DNA of 64,000 nt from Bacillus cereus (GTDB taxonomy: Bacteria > Bacillota > Bacilli > Bacillales > Bacillaceae_G): the NCBI RefSeq assembly GCF_002584535.1, contig NZ_NUOT01000069.1:5706-69705 (forward strand), given 5' to 3'. Below the pieces are notes generated by a model, which worked only from the letters and a program-made list of their open reading frames with translations, ran no database searches and was not told the origin of the DNA. This document shows positions 1 through 8,816 of the stretch, piece after piece. Both the position numbers and the translations under genes were made by a program. The first letter of the stretch is position 1; every line of letters starts with the position of its first letter.

Positions 1-98
1 TATGGAATCTTTTTCTTTATTTTTTTACCTTGAAAGATTTTATTTTAAATTATTTACGCCGTTTTTTCAAATATCTTTAGATAAGTGAAAATCTTTGT

Positions 99-920
99 CT
101 ATACAGAACCTACAACTTTCTCATCATCTACTTCATATTTTACTAAACAATCATTTTCCAAGACTAGTTCTTTGTCAACTAAGTTACCTGTGACACGATC
201 AACTATTTTTTTATAAACTTTATTTTGTCTGTATACTTTATCTATTTTTTTTACAAAACAATGATCTTCTTCAACGATAGAATACTTATATGGAGGATAC
301 TGAGATGCCCTAATTTCTCCGTATATATATTCTTCGTCAAGATGTAGATTGACTTGATAGGTAATATTTGAATTGTTTCTCAATTTGAGATCAATAATAC
401 CATTCATCAAAGTGGCACCTGTTCCAAATGGAATTACACGTCCGTAGTCAGGGAATGGATCGAAACTATGACGATATCTTTCCACTGTTTCCAACTCTGA
501 ATGAAGAAACATCCAGTAGAGAAGATTCCCTAACTGACAGAGACCACCGCCTATTCCCTTTATCGCTTCGCCATTCATTAGAATAATTCCTTCTTTATAT
601 CCAGCCTTTTCATTAGAATTACCAACAAGATGCCAAAATGAAAATGTTTCTCCCGGTCTAATTACTACCTGGTTTATTTTACAGATAGCTAACCTTAAAT
701 TGGTGATTTTGTTATATTGCAGCTGTATATCCGTATCACCTAACTTTCTAATAAGCAAAGATTTATGTTTATAAATCCTGTAAGGTAATGGATTTCGCTC
801 AAATGTTTTTGAAAATTTATGCCCTTCAAGACGGTCACTTATTTTTTTAAATAGCCTACGTTGTCTAATTCTAATAGGAATTAAAAAAGGAAATCTTTGC
901 GTTAATAATTTTCTTGCCAT
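99..920 (-). CDS. VanW family protein
   Basis: The protein has 273 residues and matches the VanW family, whose biochemical role is unknown and which often occurs near cell-wall genes. The diagnostic part is the middle: a PGETFSFW motif near residue 90, then GYKEG and the glycine-rich GIGGGLCQLGNLLYW near residue 125. The N-terminus is basic (MARKLLTQRFPF) and shows no clear signal peptide. The ATG follows a GGAG Shine-Dalgarno. It is transcribed in the same direction as the TagA-like gene behind it, but 127 bp separate them, so co-transcription is uncertain. The family call is secure; a link to glycopeptide resistance is not implied, because no van genes are nearby. Confidence 0.88.
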   Translation of the reverse strand: MARKLLTQRFPFLIPIRIRQRRLFKKISDRLEGHKFSKTFERNPLPYRIYKHKSLLIRKLGDTDIQLQYNKITNLRLAICKINQVVIRPGETFSFWHLVGNSNEKAGYKEGIILMNGEAIKGIGGGLCQLGNLLYWMFLHSELETVERYRHSFDPFPDYGRVIPFGTGATLMNGIIDLKLRNNSNITYQVNLHLDEEYIYGEIRASQYPPYKYSIVEEDHCFVKKIDKVYRQNKVYKKIVDRVTGNLVDKELVLENDCLVKYEVDDEKVVGSV

Positions 921-1047
921 TGAGAGTCGAGCTCCTTTACATATTTTTAATCTGTATATTTCAATTTATATTGCTCCAATAATACCGATCTTTCTCATTG
1001 ATCGTTTAGCTCTTCTCGATTATAGATGAAGTTTCTATCAGAAAAAG

Positions 1048-1800
1048 TTAATGAACACTTTTCCGGACTCTCTCAGCCATAACGGATACTAAAAATTTCG
1101 GAAGGATCAACTGTCGTTTTATTCTTTTAGGCTGTGTTACTAATCTATATAACCATTCTGTACCAGTATCCCTCATTAGTTTTGGAGCTCGTTTTACCGT
1201 GCCGGATAAAATATCAATCATACCTCCAATACCAATAGATAAAGGTACGTTTAACCTTTGAAGATTTTCATAAATGAATACTTCTTGCTTAGGAGATCCT
1301 AACCCTACCAATAGTAAGTGTGGTTCAAATTTTTGAATGTGAAGTTTGACTTCTTCTAACTGCTCATTTTTGACAAAGCCATGTTGTCCTTCAAAAATAG
1401 CATGTGGAAAGCGCATTTTTAAATTTCCTAACGCTTTCTCATTACTTTCTGGTGCAGCACCGAAAAGAAATACACGGTACCCCTCTTGATTACAATACTC
1501 TATTAAGTCATGCGTTAAATCTGCACCTGTAACACGCTCTTTCAATGTTCCTTTTAAAATTTTCGAACCGAGTATCACACCTATTCCATCTGCTGTTATT
1601 AAATCCGCAGATAGTAAAATGTTTTTGAAATGTACAGATTCCGCTGAAGTTTGTTTGGCCGACATCACAATTTCAGGATTCGCTGTAACAATAAACTTTG
1701 GTTTATTTTCCTTTTCAGATAACCAATTTTTTAATAAGTCTATTACTCTCTTATACTCTAAGCTACAAAATGGTATACCTTTTATGTACTGTTGTTCCAT
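1048..1800 (-). CDS. WecG/TagA/CpsF family glycosyltransferase
   Basis: The 250-residue protein is a WecG/TagA/CpsF (GT26) glycosyltransferase. Visible signatures are FIVTANPEIV (about residue 36), a TADGIGVI segment with the conserved Asp (about 70), LFGAAPES (about 113), and GLGSPKQE followed by GIGGMIDILSG in the C-terminal half. In Bacillus, TagA adds N-acetylmannosamine to lipid-linked GlcNAc at the first committed step of wall teichoic acid linkage-unit synthesis; that is the closest known role. No other tag or tar genes flank it, so it may act on another surface polymer. It acts at the inner membrane face as a peripheral protein. Confidence 0.85.
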   Translation of the reverse strand: MEQQYIKGIPFCSLEYKRVIDLLKNWLSEKENKPKFIVTANPEIVMSAKQTSAESVHFKNILLSADLITADGIGVILGSKILKGTLKERVTGADLTHDLIEYCNQEGYRVFLFGAAPESNEKALGNLKMRFPHAIFEGQHGFVKNEQLEEVKLHIQKFEPHLLLVGLGSPKQEVFIYENLQRLNVPLSIGIGGMIDILSGTVKRAPKLMRDTGTEWLYRLVTQPKRIKRQLILPKFLVSVMAERVRKSVH

Positions 1801-1856
1801 TTCTTACATACACTTCCCCTACGTGTTTTCTTATAATAAATGGCTTAAACTTTCTC

Positions 1857-3485
1857 TTATACACGCTGTAAATACTCATCAATATCCTTATTTATTTGAA
1901 GCAATGATTTCTCCCAAAACTCATTATCCGCAAGGTCAATGTCAAAGTATTGTTTCACCAACTCTTCGACTGGGCGCTTTCCAGTCTCACACAAGAATTT
2001 TTTATATTTGGAATGAAACTCACCACCATCTTGTTTTGCCATTTCTAATAATCCTAAACTTAGTAGATAACCAAATGTATATGGATAGTTGTAAAAAGGA
2101 ACATTCGCTGAATAAAATTGGCCATATTTCATCCAAACAAAAGGTTGATATTGAGTTAGAGAATTTCCATAAGCTGCTTTTTGTGAGAGTACAAATAATC
2201 TCTCTAATTCATCCGCACTTAAAGGTCCCTTATGAATTTCTTCATAAAATGTTTGCTCAAATTGAAAAGAAGCTCGAATGGCCATTACATAATTAAAGCT
2301 GTTTCTGATTTTCCAGCTAAGTAATGATTTTCTCAGTTCTTCACTTTCTGCTGTTTTAACTAAATAATCTACAAGTACCATTTCAAAGAATATGGATGCT
2401 GATTCAGCCATACTCATTGGAAGGTAATCATCCAAAAATGCGGTAGACTGCTCATCGCTCATTACATAAAAATGCCATGCATGTCCTAATTCATGTGCTA
2501 ATATTCTTACACTATCAATTGTTCCATCATACCGTAATGAAATTCGAGACTCTCCTTCACTTAAGAAAGGAGCGCAAAACCCACTAGGAGGCTTATTATC
2601 TCGTGGCTCAGCATCTACCCATTCATTCATAATAGCGCATTTTGCAAATTGTGCTAGTTCTTCATCAATTTCCTTTAAGGCATCATAAATATTCTCGATC
2701 GCTATTGAAAAAGGAATTTCAATCTGTTCATTTTCTTCTGATGTCATAAGTTTATGCCATGTAAGTGTTTCTTTACTATTTCTATAAAAATCTAAAACAC
2801 TCGATAACTTTTCAAGATTTCCTTCAATGGCATTCCACATTTCCAATAATGCATTTTTAGAAATCCCGTTTGATTGAAGGGATTGTGACAATACCTCTTT
2901 TTCTTGTAAGAGGTTACTTTTTAGATTACGCAATCTGCCCATATGATTTAGCACGCTAGCAAATACCGCTTCCTCCTTTTCCAATGCCTCTGTAAGAGAA
3001 GAAAATACCGATAATCTTTCATGATGAGTTTCAGCATTCATCGCAAGATAGTTTGCTTTTCCAAATGAGAATATTTCATTATTATTATGTATTTCTAATT
3101 TATTTCGCAATTGTATGTACATATCTTCCCAAGCTTTTAATTCATTTTCTATAAAGTTGATATTTTGATTTTCGGGGAAGTTACTTTTTTCATGATTCGA
3201 TTCTTGTAGTAATATATGAACTTCTGTTTTCAAAGTATTTATTTTTGTGTGGGGGAAAGCAGTAGTTGCTTCATCTGTTTGTTCAGTAGAAAGGCAATAA
3301 AAGTAATACTCTGCCTTTTCGATATTTTGTATAATTTTCGAAAGAATTGCTGGGTCTCGATTTTCTTTATATGTTTCTATTAATTGCTCTATTTTCTCTA
3401 TTTCTGTAGATAACATAGGGTCTTGTTCTTCAGGATATAGCCTTTTCAAATCCCAATTCGTCGGGTGATCAATTATTTGATTCAT
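1857..3485 (-). CDS. M3 family oligoendopeptidase
   Basis: This 542-residue protein is a zinc metallopeptidase of family M3 (PepF/thimet type). The zinc motif HELGH (in AHELGHAWH) lies around residue 333, and a downstream glutamate in MAESASIFFEM, about 30 residues on, fits the third zinc ligand. There is no signal peptide, so it should act in the cytoplasm on short peptides. It is somewhat shorter than typical PepF (about 600 aa). The ATG follows a strong TAGGAGG. It converges with nothing and stands as a single gene, 56 bp upstream of the TagA-like gene on the same strand. Confidence 0.9.
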   Translation of the reverse strand: MNQIIDHPTNWDLKRLYPEEQDPMLSTEIEKIEQLIETYKENRDPAILSKIIQNIEKAEYYFYCLSTEQTDEATTAFPHTKINTLKTEVHILLQESNHEKSNFPENQNINFIENELKAWEDMYIQLRNKLEIHNNNEIFSFGKANYLAMNAETHHERLSVFSSLTEALEKEEAVFASVLNHMGRLRNLKSNLLQEKEVLSQSLQSNGISKNALLEMWNAIEGNLEKLSSVLDFYRNSKETLTWHKLMTSEENEQIEIPFSIAIENIYDALKEIDEELAQFAKCAIMNEWVDAEPRDNKPPSGFCAPFLSEGESRISLRYDGTIDSVRILAHELGHAWHFYVMSDEQSTAFLDDYLPMSMAESASIFFEMVLVDYLVKTAESEELRKSLLSWKIRNSFNYVMAIRASFQFEQTFYEEIHKGPLSADELERLFVLSQKAAYGNSLTQYQPFVWMKYGQFYSANVPFYNYPYTFGYLLSLGLLEMAKQDGGEFHSKYKKFLCETGKRPVEELVKQYFDIDLADNEFWEKSLLQINKDIDEYLQRV

Positions 3486-3569
3486 GTTATAGCCTCCTAC
3501 TTTTACAAATAGTTACAATACTGCCTTCATTAGCTAATTATATATGAATTAATATAATTTTCATATCTT

Positions 3570-3674
3570 TCAATATTCCAACTTTTCAAAGGAGACTCCG
3601 CCAGTAATCTTACAAATCTCTCCATACCAATCTTGTACATGTCCATTGTTGTAACATAAAAAGGGATTGATCAT
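3570..3674 (-). pseudogene. Short protein-like relic upstream of the M3 peptidase gene
   Basis: A 34-codon reading frame ends in a protein-like stretch (NGHVQDWYGEICKITGG). Its upstream end runs into the terminator of the nuclease gene and no Shine-Dalgarno precedes the ATG. The best reading is the C-terminal remnant of a lost gene. I do not recognise the family. Confidence 0.25.
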
Positions 3675-3692
3675 ACTAATCAATCCCCTTAC
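3659..3692 (-). terminator. Terminator of the nuclease gene
   Basis: On the minus strand GGGGATTGAT and ATCAATCCC form a stem with a 7-nt loop, followed by TTTTT. It lies 32 bp after the endonuclease stop codon. Confidence 0.75.
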
Positions 3693-3723
3693 TTTGACAA
3701 AGATATTTATACAAAAAATTGAT

Positions 3724-4560
3724 TTATTTCCAAATTTCATTTACCCATTCAGGATGATCTACAAATGGATTTCGGTTATGTTGATACTTTGTATAGATTA
3801 TTTCATTACGTTTTCGCTCAAAATCATCAACAGGGTCTTGTTCATTCCATTTTAGTAAGACTGATAATTTCCCCATATATGGATCTTTATTGTTATTTAC
3901 TTTTTCATTAAGTTCTAAATCTACTTCACCGCTATCTCCTTCATAACGAACAGCCATGTAAAATAACATTCTAGCAATATCGCCTTTCACACTATCACGA
4001 GGTTCCCAAGAATCTTTATCGTATTTACACTCTGTCGCTTCTGAATGATTCACACCGCCATTATCAAAATCCAAATTCCCACGTGAACTATTGACTGATA
4101 CATCCGTAGCTCTTAAATGATGAAGGTCAGTTCCAGGACCTGCAGCCGTTCCAAAATCACCGTGAGATTTTGCCCAAACATGCTCTCGGTTCCAATTATC
4201 AACCCCTGAACCATTCGTGAATTTCCCTTGTGAACGTCCTGTATATAAAAGGAGCACATTATTTTTATTATTTGGATCTTCATCAGTATCTCTTAGTGCA
4301 TCCCAAACTGCACTGTAGGATATCTTTGTATGATTATCAATAATATTATGAAGTTCCTTTTTCAATTCTACTCCCGTTTTCCCCTTCGCGCTATTATAAT
4401 ATGTATCATCATAATTCGCTGCCGCTACACCTTGATTTACTTTTGAAGTCGAAGAAGTGCCTTCACCATATACGGTATCTGTAAACGATAAAGATGAAGA
4501 ACCTAGAATAAATAATGAAGAAATAGTAAAAATAGCAAGTTTTGTATTTCGGAACACCAT
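3724..4560 (-). CDS. Secreted endonuclease I family nuclease (Bsn-like)
   Basis: The protein has 278 residues counted from the ATG at 4560; a GTG six bases upstream sits too close to the AAGGGG Shine-Dalgarno. An N-terminal hydrophobic signal segment (TKLAIFTISSLFIL) indicates secretion. The endonuclease I (EndA/NucM/Bsn) core is visible: NREHVWAKSHG near residue 138 with the catalytic His, then DLHHLRATD and NSSRGNLDFDNG. Family members degrade RNA and/or DNA without strict specificity outside the cell. It follows the phospholipase C gene by about 110 bp on the same strand, with no obvious terminator or separate PlcR box between them, so it may be co-expressed with that exoenzyme. It resembles the Bsn extracellular ribonuclease of B. 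subtilis. Confidence 0.87.
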   Translation of the reverse strand: MVFRNTKLAIFTISSLFILGSSSLSFTDTVYGEGTSSTSKVNQGVAAANYDDTYYNSAKGKTGVELKKELHNIIDNHTKISYSAVWDALRDTDEDPNNKNNVLLLYTGRSQGKFTNGSGVDNWNREHVWAKSHGDFGTAAGPGTDLHHLRATDVSVNSSRGNLDFDNGGVNHSEATECKYDKDSWEPRDSVKGDIARMLFYMAVRYEGDSGEVDLELNEKVNNNKDPYMGKLSVLLKWNEQDPVDDFERKRNEIIYTKYQHNRNPFVDHPEWVNEIWK

Positions 4561-4675
4561 ATACACATATCCCCTTTAAAATTTAATTTTAACTAATGAA
4601 CGAAAACAACTCTTTCTAAATACATGAAATATTTCAAAACTACATACACATTTTCTTTTAATATTATAGAAAATC

Positions 4676-6106
4676 CTATTCAGCCTCTATAAGTTTCCAT
4701 GCTTTTGGTTTATCCGTTTTTTTCCCTAAAACAATCCAGCTTTTTTCTTTTCCATTTTCTTGATAATTGATTGGATAGCCATCTGTATATAAGAAATATT
4801 CAGTTGGATTATTTGGATTTGGATACACTTTAAACTGTGCAGTATTTGTTTTTCGTTTCGCAAGGTGTACCCAATTTGTCATGTTAGAGTAATTTAGGAA
4901 CACATAATTATCATAGTTGGATTGTGTCATTTTCAGCAGTACACTTTCTCCTCGATGAAGGATTCCGTTATTATCTTTATCAAATACAAACTGAACTGGT
5001 GTGCCATGAACTTTATTATCATCTACGTGATTCGATAATAATGCGTAGTCATTAGAAGCATATACTTCAAATGTTAAGCCTCTATTTAGAAACTCACTCG
5101 GTACGACGAAGTATTTTTTATTTTCTTGTATTGCTTCTCCCTTAGAATCTTTCACTATCGTATTTTCAATATCTTCAGCAGCCGTTTTGCCAACATATGT
5201 TTTAAACCATAAATGGATAAATCCCGCTGTATTTCTTTGGGCTGTTTGCAAGCTCCTCTGAACAGCTGGCATAACTTCTTGCTGCCAAAGAGCATTGTTT
5301 CCTTTATTATAGTGAGATTTAATCTCGTCATTGGTAATGTTTCCGATTTCCACTTTTGCGAGTCTCGCTGTTTCATGGATCCACTGTTTTGGATCATTAG
5401 AATTCACTAAATTATATACGCCCTCACCATCAGATACTTTATACTGATCCTGAATTGTCGTCACGTAATTTTCAAAAGCACTATGAAACTTTAAAGCACT
5501 CATATCGACAGCTGTAAAATTAGCGGCATGCATTGGTTGGGTTGCATCTGTAAAGTAATGCGTCGCAACACCTAAATAATAAAAAGCTTGTTTTCGGTCA
5601 TCCTTCTTGAAGTATTCACCTGCTAATTTAAAATATTTATCTCCTTGCGAGAGAGCTGTTGGTTCTTCTTCTCCTTTATAATTCTTTCCCGTATCAGGAT
5701 CATAGAAATGAGATTTCCATCCTCCCCTAATTAGCCCATCGATGCCAATTGTACCTGTACCTCCATCGTTAAATTCATCCAGGTAATCAGCATCATAAAG
5801 ACCTCTTTCAAATAACTCCTTATATTCAGGCGTATTTAAAAATTGCAATTCATTTTCTTGAACTGTCTTATCTTGATTGCGACTCATAATTTGAATTGCA
5901 TTTTGTGCAATCCATAAATGTGTACTTTCATTTGAATGATGCGGATGCTCTGCAGACCATCTTTTCACACGTTTATGTTCTTGTTGTTCTTGGTTTTCTT
6001 GTTTCATTACTTCTCCTATTCCACAAGCTTGTACTTCTGCTGGGATTACCACTGTACCAGAAGCTATCGCTGTGACAAGAGCCATTGTACATAATTTCTT
6101 TTTCAT
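4676..6106 (-). CDS. Secreted zinc-dependent phospholipase C with C-terminal extension
   Basis: This 476-residue protein starts with a signal peptide (KKKLCTMALVTAIASGTVV), then a short propeptide ending just before WSAEHPHH. That Trp aligns with the N-terminal Trp of mature B. cereus PC-PLC, which is a zinc ligand. Other zinc-site segments are present: THLWIAQNAIQIMSRN, SHFYDPDTGK, YLGVATHYFTDATQPMHAANF and FHSAFENYV, ending with QRNTAGFIHLWF. The catalytic domain ends near residue 305. About 170 more residues follow that are absent from the 283-residue PlcB and do not look like the PLAT domain of C. perfringens alpha-toxin. A perfect PlcR box lies 114 bp upstream, so PlcR-PapR quorum sensing should control it. 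A GGAG Shine-Dalgarno supports the start. Confidence 0.88.
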   Translation of the reverse strand: MKKKLCTMALVTAIASGTVVIPAEVQACGIGEVMKQENQEQQEHKRVKRWSAEHPHHSNESTHLWIAQNAIQIMSRNQDKTVQENELQFLNTPEYKELFERGLYDADYLDEFNDGGTGTIGIDGLIRGGWKSHFYDPDTGKNYKGEEEPTALSQGDKYFKLAGEYFKKDDRKQAFYYLGVATHYFTDATQPMHAANFTAVDMSALKFHSAFENYVTTIQDQYKVSDGEGVYNLVNSNDPKQWIHETARLAKVEIGNITNDEIKSHYNKGNNALWQQEVMPAVQRSLQTAQRNTAGFIHLWFKTYVGKTAAEDIENTIVKDSKGEAIQENKKYFVVPSEFLNRGLTFEVYASNDYALLSNHVDDNKVHGTPVQFVFDKDNNGILHRGESVLLKMTQSNYDNYVFLNYSNMTNWVHLAKRKTNTAQFKVYPNPNNPTEYFLYTDGYPINYQENGKEKSWIVLGKKTDKPKAWKLIEAE

Positions 6107-6219
6107 ACGAATCTCCTAAACCTTAATTTCATCTATAACGTAAACGGTTTCACTTTAAGCAAAGATACCCTTCTACATTAAAATGTAGTTTAATCATAAC
6201 TTATATATTTCAATTTATT

Positions 6220-6235
6220 TATGCAATTATACATA
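6220..6235. promoter_or_regulatory. PlcR box
   Basis: TATGCAATTATACATA matches the published PlcR recognition palindrome TATGNANNNNTNCATA at every fixed position. It sits 114 bp before the phospholipase C start, with a possible -10 (TATGAT) about 20 bp downstream towards the gene. PlcR bound to the PapR peptide activates secreted virulence and nutrient-acquisition genes in the B. cereus group. Confidence 0.85.
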
Positions 6236-6285
6236 TTTGATTACTAGATAAAAATTCTCTATGCAATGAAACAGAAAAACGAAGA

Positions 6286-6408
6286 TTAAAAACAATTTCT
6301 ATCCAGTTTGTTTTCAGGATACAAGTTCCCCTTGCGGCAATCCTTTATGTATACGAATTTGTCGTATTCGTTTCCCGATTTGCATGTTTCCACCCCGTAT
6401 TCAAACAT
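6286..6408 (-). pseudogene. Short cysteine-containing ORF or gene relic
   Basis: A 40-codon frame with protein-like composition (EYGVETCKSGNEYDKFVY, three Cys in total) runs between the PlcR box and an orphan hairpin. The ATG abuts an AGGA with no spacing, so translation initiation is doubtful. It could be the tail of a lost gene or a real small protein. I do not recognise it. Confidence 0.28.
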
Positions 6409-6489
6409 TCCTAATAATGAAATAACTATTTAAATACTGATTCTATTTTAATTATACTGTTGTAATTCTATAATTTCTATCCACTTGTT

Positions 6490-6520
6490 AAAAAAAATTG
6501 GTAAAAAAGCCAATTTTTTT
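6490..6520. terminator. Orphan terminator-like hairpin
   Basis: AAAAAAATTGG and CCAATTTTTTT form an 11-bp A/T-rich stem that could terminate transcripts from either side. No intact gene ends here, which fits the loss of a neighbour. From here to 6877 I see only A+T-rich sequence with no convincing gene. Confidence 0.45.
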
Positions 6521-6877
6521 ATCATTTTTTTATAAAATTTAACTACTTGTTATTAACATAAACGGCATTGTATATTTTAAATATGATAAACTTGCTAGAA
6601 AAAAGATTTGAAGCAAATATAAACAATTGTTATTTCTACCCTATCTCTAGCAGCTTGCACTTATTTATTACACAAATATGATGTATGGATTTCTTATCAT
6701 ACATGTGATATTCGATTCATCACACCAACTTATTACATATGGATTTGTCTATTACGTATTCGGAAAAATCAAGACATCTTATTAAACAAAATAACGGTTG
6801 TTAAATGAGCTACAAGGAGTTATTGTTTATCGATTATTACAATCAAAAATATTTATTAAATAAGAAGAGGGATGAAT

Positions 6878-7066
6878 ATGATTTAGAGAACACATGACAA
6901 AAAGGCGCGAAAAATAGTAAGATATGTTGCAGGATTTACTACACTTTTAATACTAGTATCCTTTATTTATCAATGGAATAACGGTTTAAACATTGATACG
7001 ACTGAGAGAGTTTCTTTCGGACTAGTTCTCACTTCACTACTTTCCTTTGCAGCTTTTTACCCGTAA
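6878..7066 (+). pseudogene. Small membrane protein gene interrupted by a TAG at codon 3
   Basis: The frame begins with an ATG eight bases after AAGAAGAGGG, reads ATG ATT TAG, then stays open for 59 more codons to a TAA. The downstream part encodes a basic N-terminus (THDKKARKIVRYVAG) and two hydrophobic stretches (FTTLLILVSFIY and FGLVLTSLLSFAAF), that is, a plausible 62-residue two-helix membrane protein. A strong terminator follows 22 bp later. No alternative start codon exists before the first helix. The simplest explanation is a CAG-to-TAG nonsense mutation; suppression or a sequencing error are alternatives. It is a single gene on the plus strand and the family is not recognised. Confidence 0.6.
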
Positions 7067-7087
7067 AAAAACAAATCAATGAATAAT

Positions 7088-7126
7088 AAAAAAGTACTTG
7101 AGGATAGACCTCAGGTACTTTTTTTG
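7088..7126 (+). terminator. Rho-independent terminator
   Basis: GTACTTGAGG and CCTCAGGTAC pair over 10 bp (one G-T) around a 5-nt loop and are followed by TTTTTTT. It closes the interrupted small membrane gene, which supports that gene having been real. Confidence 0.85.
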
Positions 7127-7179
7127 CAAGATAACATGTTATGTCTAATTATGTTAGCAGTATTCTTAATTGTATAACA

Positions 7180-7208
7180 AAAAGGATTGATCAAAAGATC
7201 AATCCTTT
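7180..7208 (-). terminator. Terminator overlapping the DegV stop codon region
   Basis: AAAGGATTGATC and GATCAATCCTTT form a 12-bp stem with an AAAA loop; a T-run follows on the minus strand. Confidence 0.8.
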
Positions 7209-8067
7209 ACTCTACTTCATTTAAGAAAAACAGTGTTACAACGCCTGGTCCTGTATGCGCACCGATTGCTGCACCAATTGTATTTACAATAAATACTTCA
7301 CAGCCAAATTTTTCAGTAATTAATGCCTTTAATGCATTGGCAGTTTCTAAATCATCACCATGTGTGATTCCGATTGTTTGATCTTTCAGGTTCTTTCCTC
7401 GACCTTCCATGATATCAACCATTCGGCCTAAAACTTTCTTTCTTCCTCTTATTTTTTCAAGCGGTACAAGCTTTCCTTCTTCAACGTTTAAAATTGGCTT
7501 AATGTTTAATAGGCCACCAATAAATCCAGCTACCTTACTTAAACGCCCACCTCTAACAAGATACTGCAGGTCAGCTACAGTAAAGATATGCTCCATATGT
7601 TTTGTTAGAAAAGCAATTCGGTTCAAAATTTCTTCCTTTGAAGCACCCTCTTTAGCCATTTTCGCAGCCTCTAATACAACAAGCCCTTGACCAAGTGAAG
7701 CGCACTTTGTATTAATAATCTCTAAATCTAAATCCGCATATGTTTCTTTTACTTCTTCTTTAATTACTACTGAAGATTGATATGTACCAGAAAGTTCAGA
7801 TGAAAAAGCTACATATATACAAGGTGTACCTAGCTTTGCATATGTAACAAATTTTTCTTGAAATGTTTCTAATGATGGTAACGACGTTTTGTACACTTCG
7901 CCCTCTCTCATCTTTTGTAACAATTGAGTCGATTCTAACGTTACCCCGTCTAAATACTCAGTTTCCGCTTCATCATATACACGAAGTGGAATCAAATCAA
8001 TATCGTAAGTTTGCAGCAATTCTTTTGGTAAATCCGCCGCACTATCCGTAATGATTTTGACGCTCAT
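7207..8067 (-). CDS. DegV family fatty-acid-binding protein
   Basis: The 286-residue protein is a DegV family member, related to FakB, which binds fatty acids for the FakA kinase. The N-terminal signature VKIITDSAADLP is intact, SLPSLETF follows near residue 60, SSELSGTYQS lies near 90, and RGGRLSKVAGFIGGLLNIKPIL near 170 is the typical lipid-binding loop. The end (GAAIGAHTGPGVV) is also typical. It is a soluble cytoplasmic protein. The gene stands alone, with its own terminator downstream and a GAGG Shine-Dalgarno. The family is certain; the fatty-acid specificity is not visible. Confidence 0.93.
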   Translation of the reverse strand: MSVKIITDSAADLPKELLQTYDIDLIPLRVYDEAETEYLDGVTLESTQLLQKMREGEVYKTSLPSLETFQEKFVTYAKLGTPCIYVAFSSELSGTYQSSVVIKEEVKETYADLDLEIINTKCASLGQGLVVLEAAKMAKEGASKEEILNRIAFLTKHMEHIFTVADLQYLVRGGRLSKVAGFIGGLLNIKPILNVEEGKLVPLEKIRGRKKVLGRMVDIMEGRGKNLKDQTIGITHGDDLETANALKALITEKFGCEVFIVNTIGAAIGAHTGPGVVTLFFLNEVE

Positions 8068-8306
8068 TTTTTAAACCTCTATTCTATTATAAGTATACGA
8101 AAAAAGAATAATTACCTTTAAATTATATACGTAAAACACTTGTGAAGAAAGAAAAAGTATTATTAGACTATTCTATGCATGAGATAGCAAGAAATGAACT
8201 TCTTTTCAACATGATTTATATGGAGATACGAAACTATTATTTTATTACAAGTCACGTTATCACCTATATAATAGAAATATAAAAACTTTTCAAGGGGTGT
8301 ATTTTT

Positions 8307-8738
8307 ATGGGAATCAAGTTTGCTTCATTAGAAGATTTAGAATGGATTAATTATCAATATGAAGACGCGGGATTTGTGCCAAGTGACTTGAAAAAGGATA
8401 AAGTTGCGATTATAACGTACAACGGAGAATATGCAGGGTTAGGACGTTTAGTATATATTGATCAAAATACGATAGAGATGGGCGGTATTTACATCCTTCC
8501 CAAATACAGAGGTTATAAATTAGCTGGAGATCTCGTTTCTTTTTTAGTGCAAGAAGCCAAACAATCAGATGCATCTCATGTCTATTGTATTCCTTTTGAG
8601 GAACTTGCGGATTTTTATAAAAAATATGGTTATAAAAATGTTGATACAGATCAAAAAGCTGTTCATCCTATTATCATAGCTAAATATAAGTGGTGCTTAC
8701 AAGAATACGATAAGAATGTTTTATTGTTTGCACTATAA
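8307..8738 (+). CDS. GNAT family N-acetyltransferase
   Basis: The 143-residue protein has the GNAT fold order: an N-terminal helix (SLEDLEWINYQYEDAGF), strands around AIITYNGEYAGLGRLVY, the motif A region MGGIYILPKYRGYKLAGDLV with the acetyl-CoA pyrophosphate loop near residue 75, and a C-terminal ADFYKKYGYK motif. The substrate is unknown. AAGGGGTG precedes the ATG. It is monocistronic, with a strong terminator after the stop. Confidence 0.82.
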   Translation: MGIKFASLEDLEWINYQYEDAGFVPSDLKKDKVAIITYNGEYAGLGRLVYIDQNTIEMGGIYILPKYRGYKLAGDLVSFLVQEAKQSDASHVYCIPFEELADFYKKYGYKNVDTDQKAVHPIIIAKYKWCLQEYDKNVLLFAL

Positions 8739-8759
8739 AATTTTAATCAGTTACGACTG

Positions 8760-8808
8760 ACAGAAGTCTCCTCCCTAACACATGCCTTGAGACAGGAGAC
8801 TTCTGTTT
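8760..8808 (+). terminator. Rho-independent terminator
   Basis: ACAGAAGTCTCCT and AGGAGACTTCTGT form a perfect 13-bp stem with a 21-nt loop and a short T-run. It closes the GNAT gene and could also serve the opposite strand. Confidence 0.75.
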
Positions 8809-8816
8809 GAATGCAG

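Noticed and set aside
1619-2296. Plus-strand 225-codon ORF across the TagA and M3 genes
   Set aside because: It is antisense to two well-supported genes, has no Shine-Dalgarno, and its composition is a mirror of their codons.
6683-6700. Second PlcR-like palindrome TATGGATTTCTTATCATA
   Set aside because: It is 18 bp and not 16 bp, so the half-sites are spaced two bases too far; no gene is positioned to use it.
8172-8282. 35-codon ORF upstream of the GNAT gene at 8307
   Set aside because: No Shine-Dalgarno and no protein-like composition.
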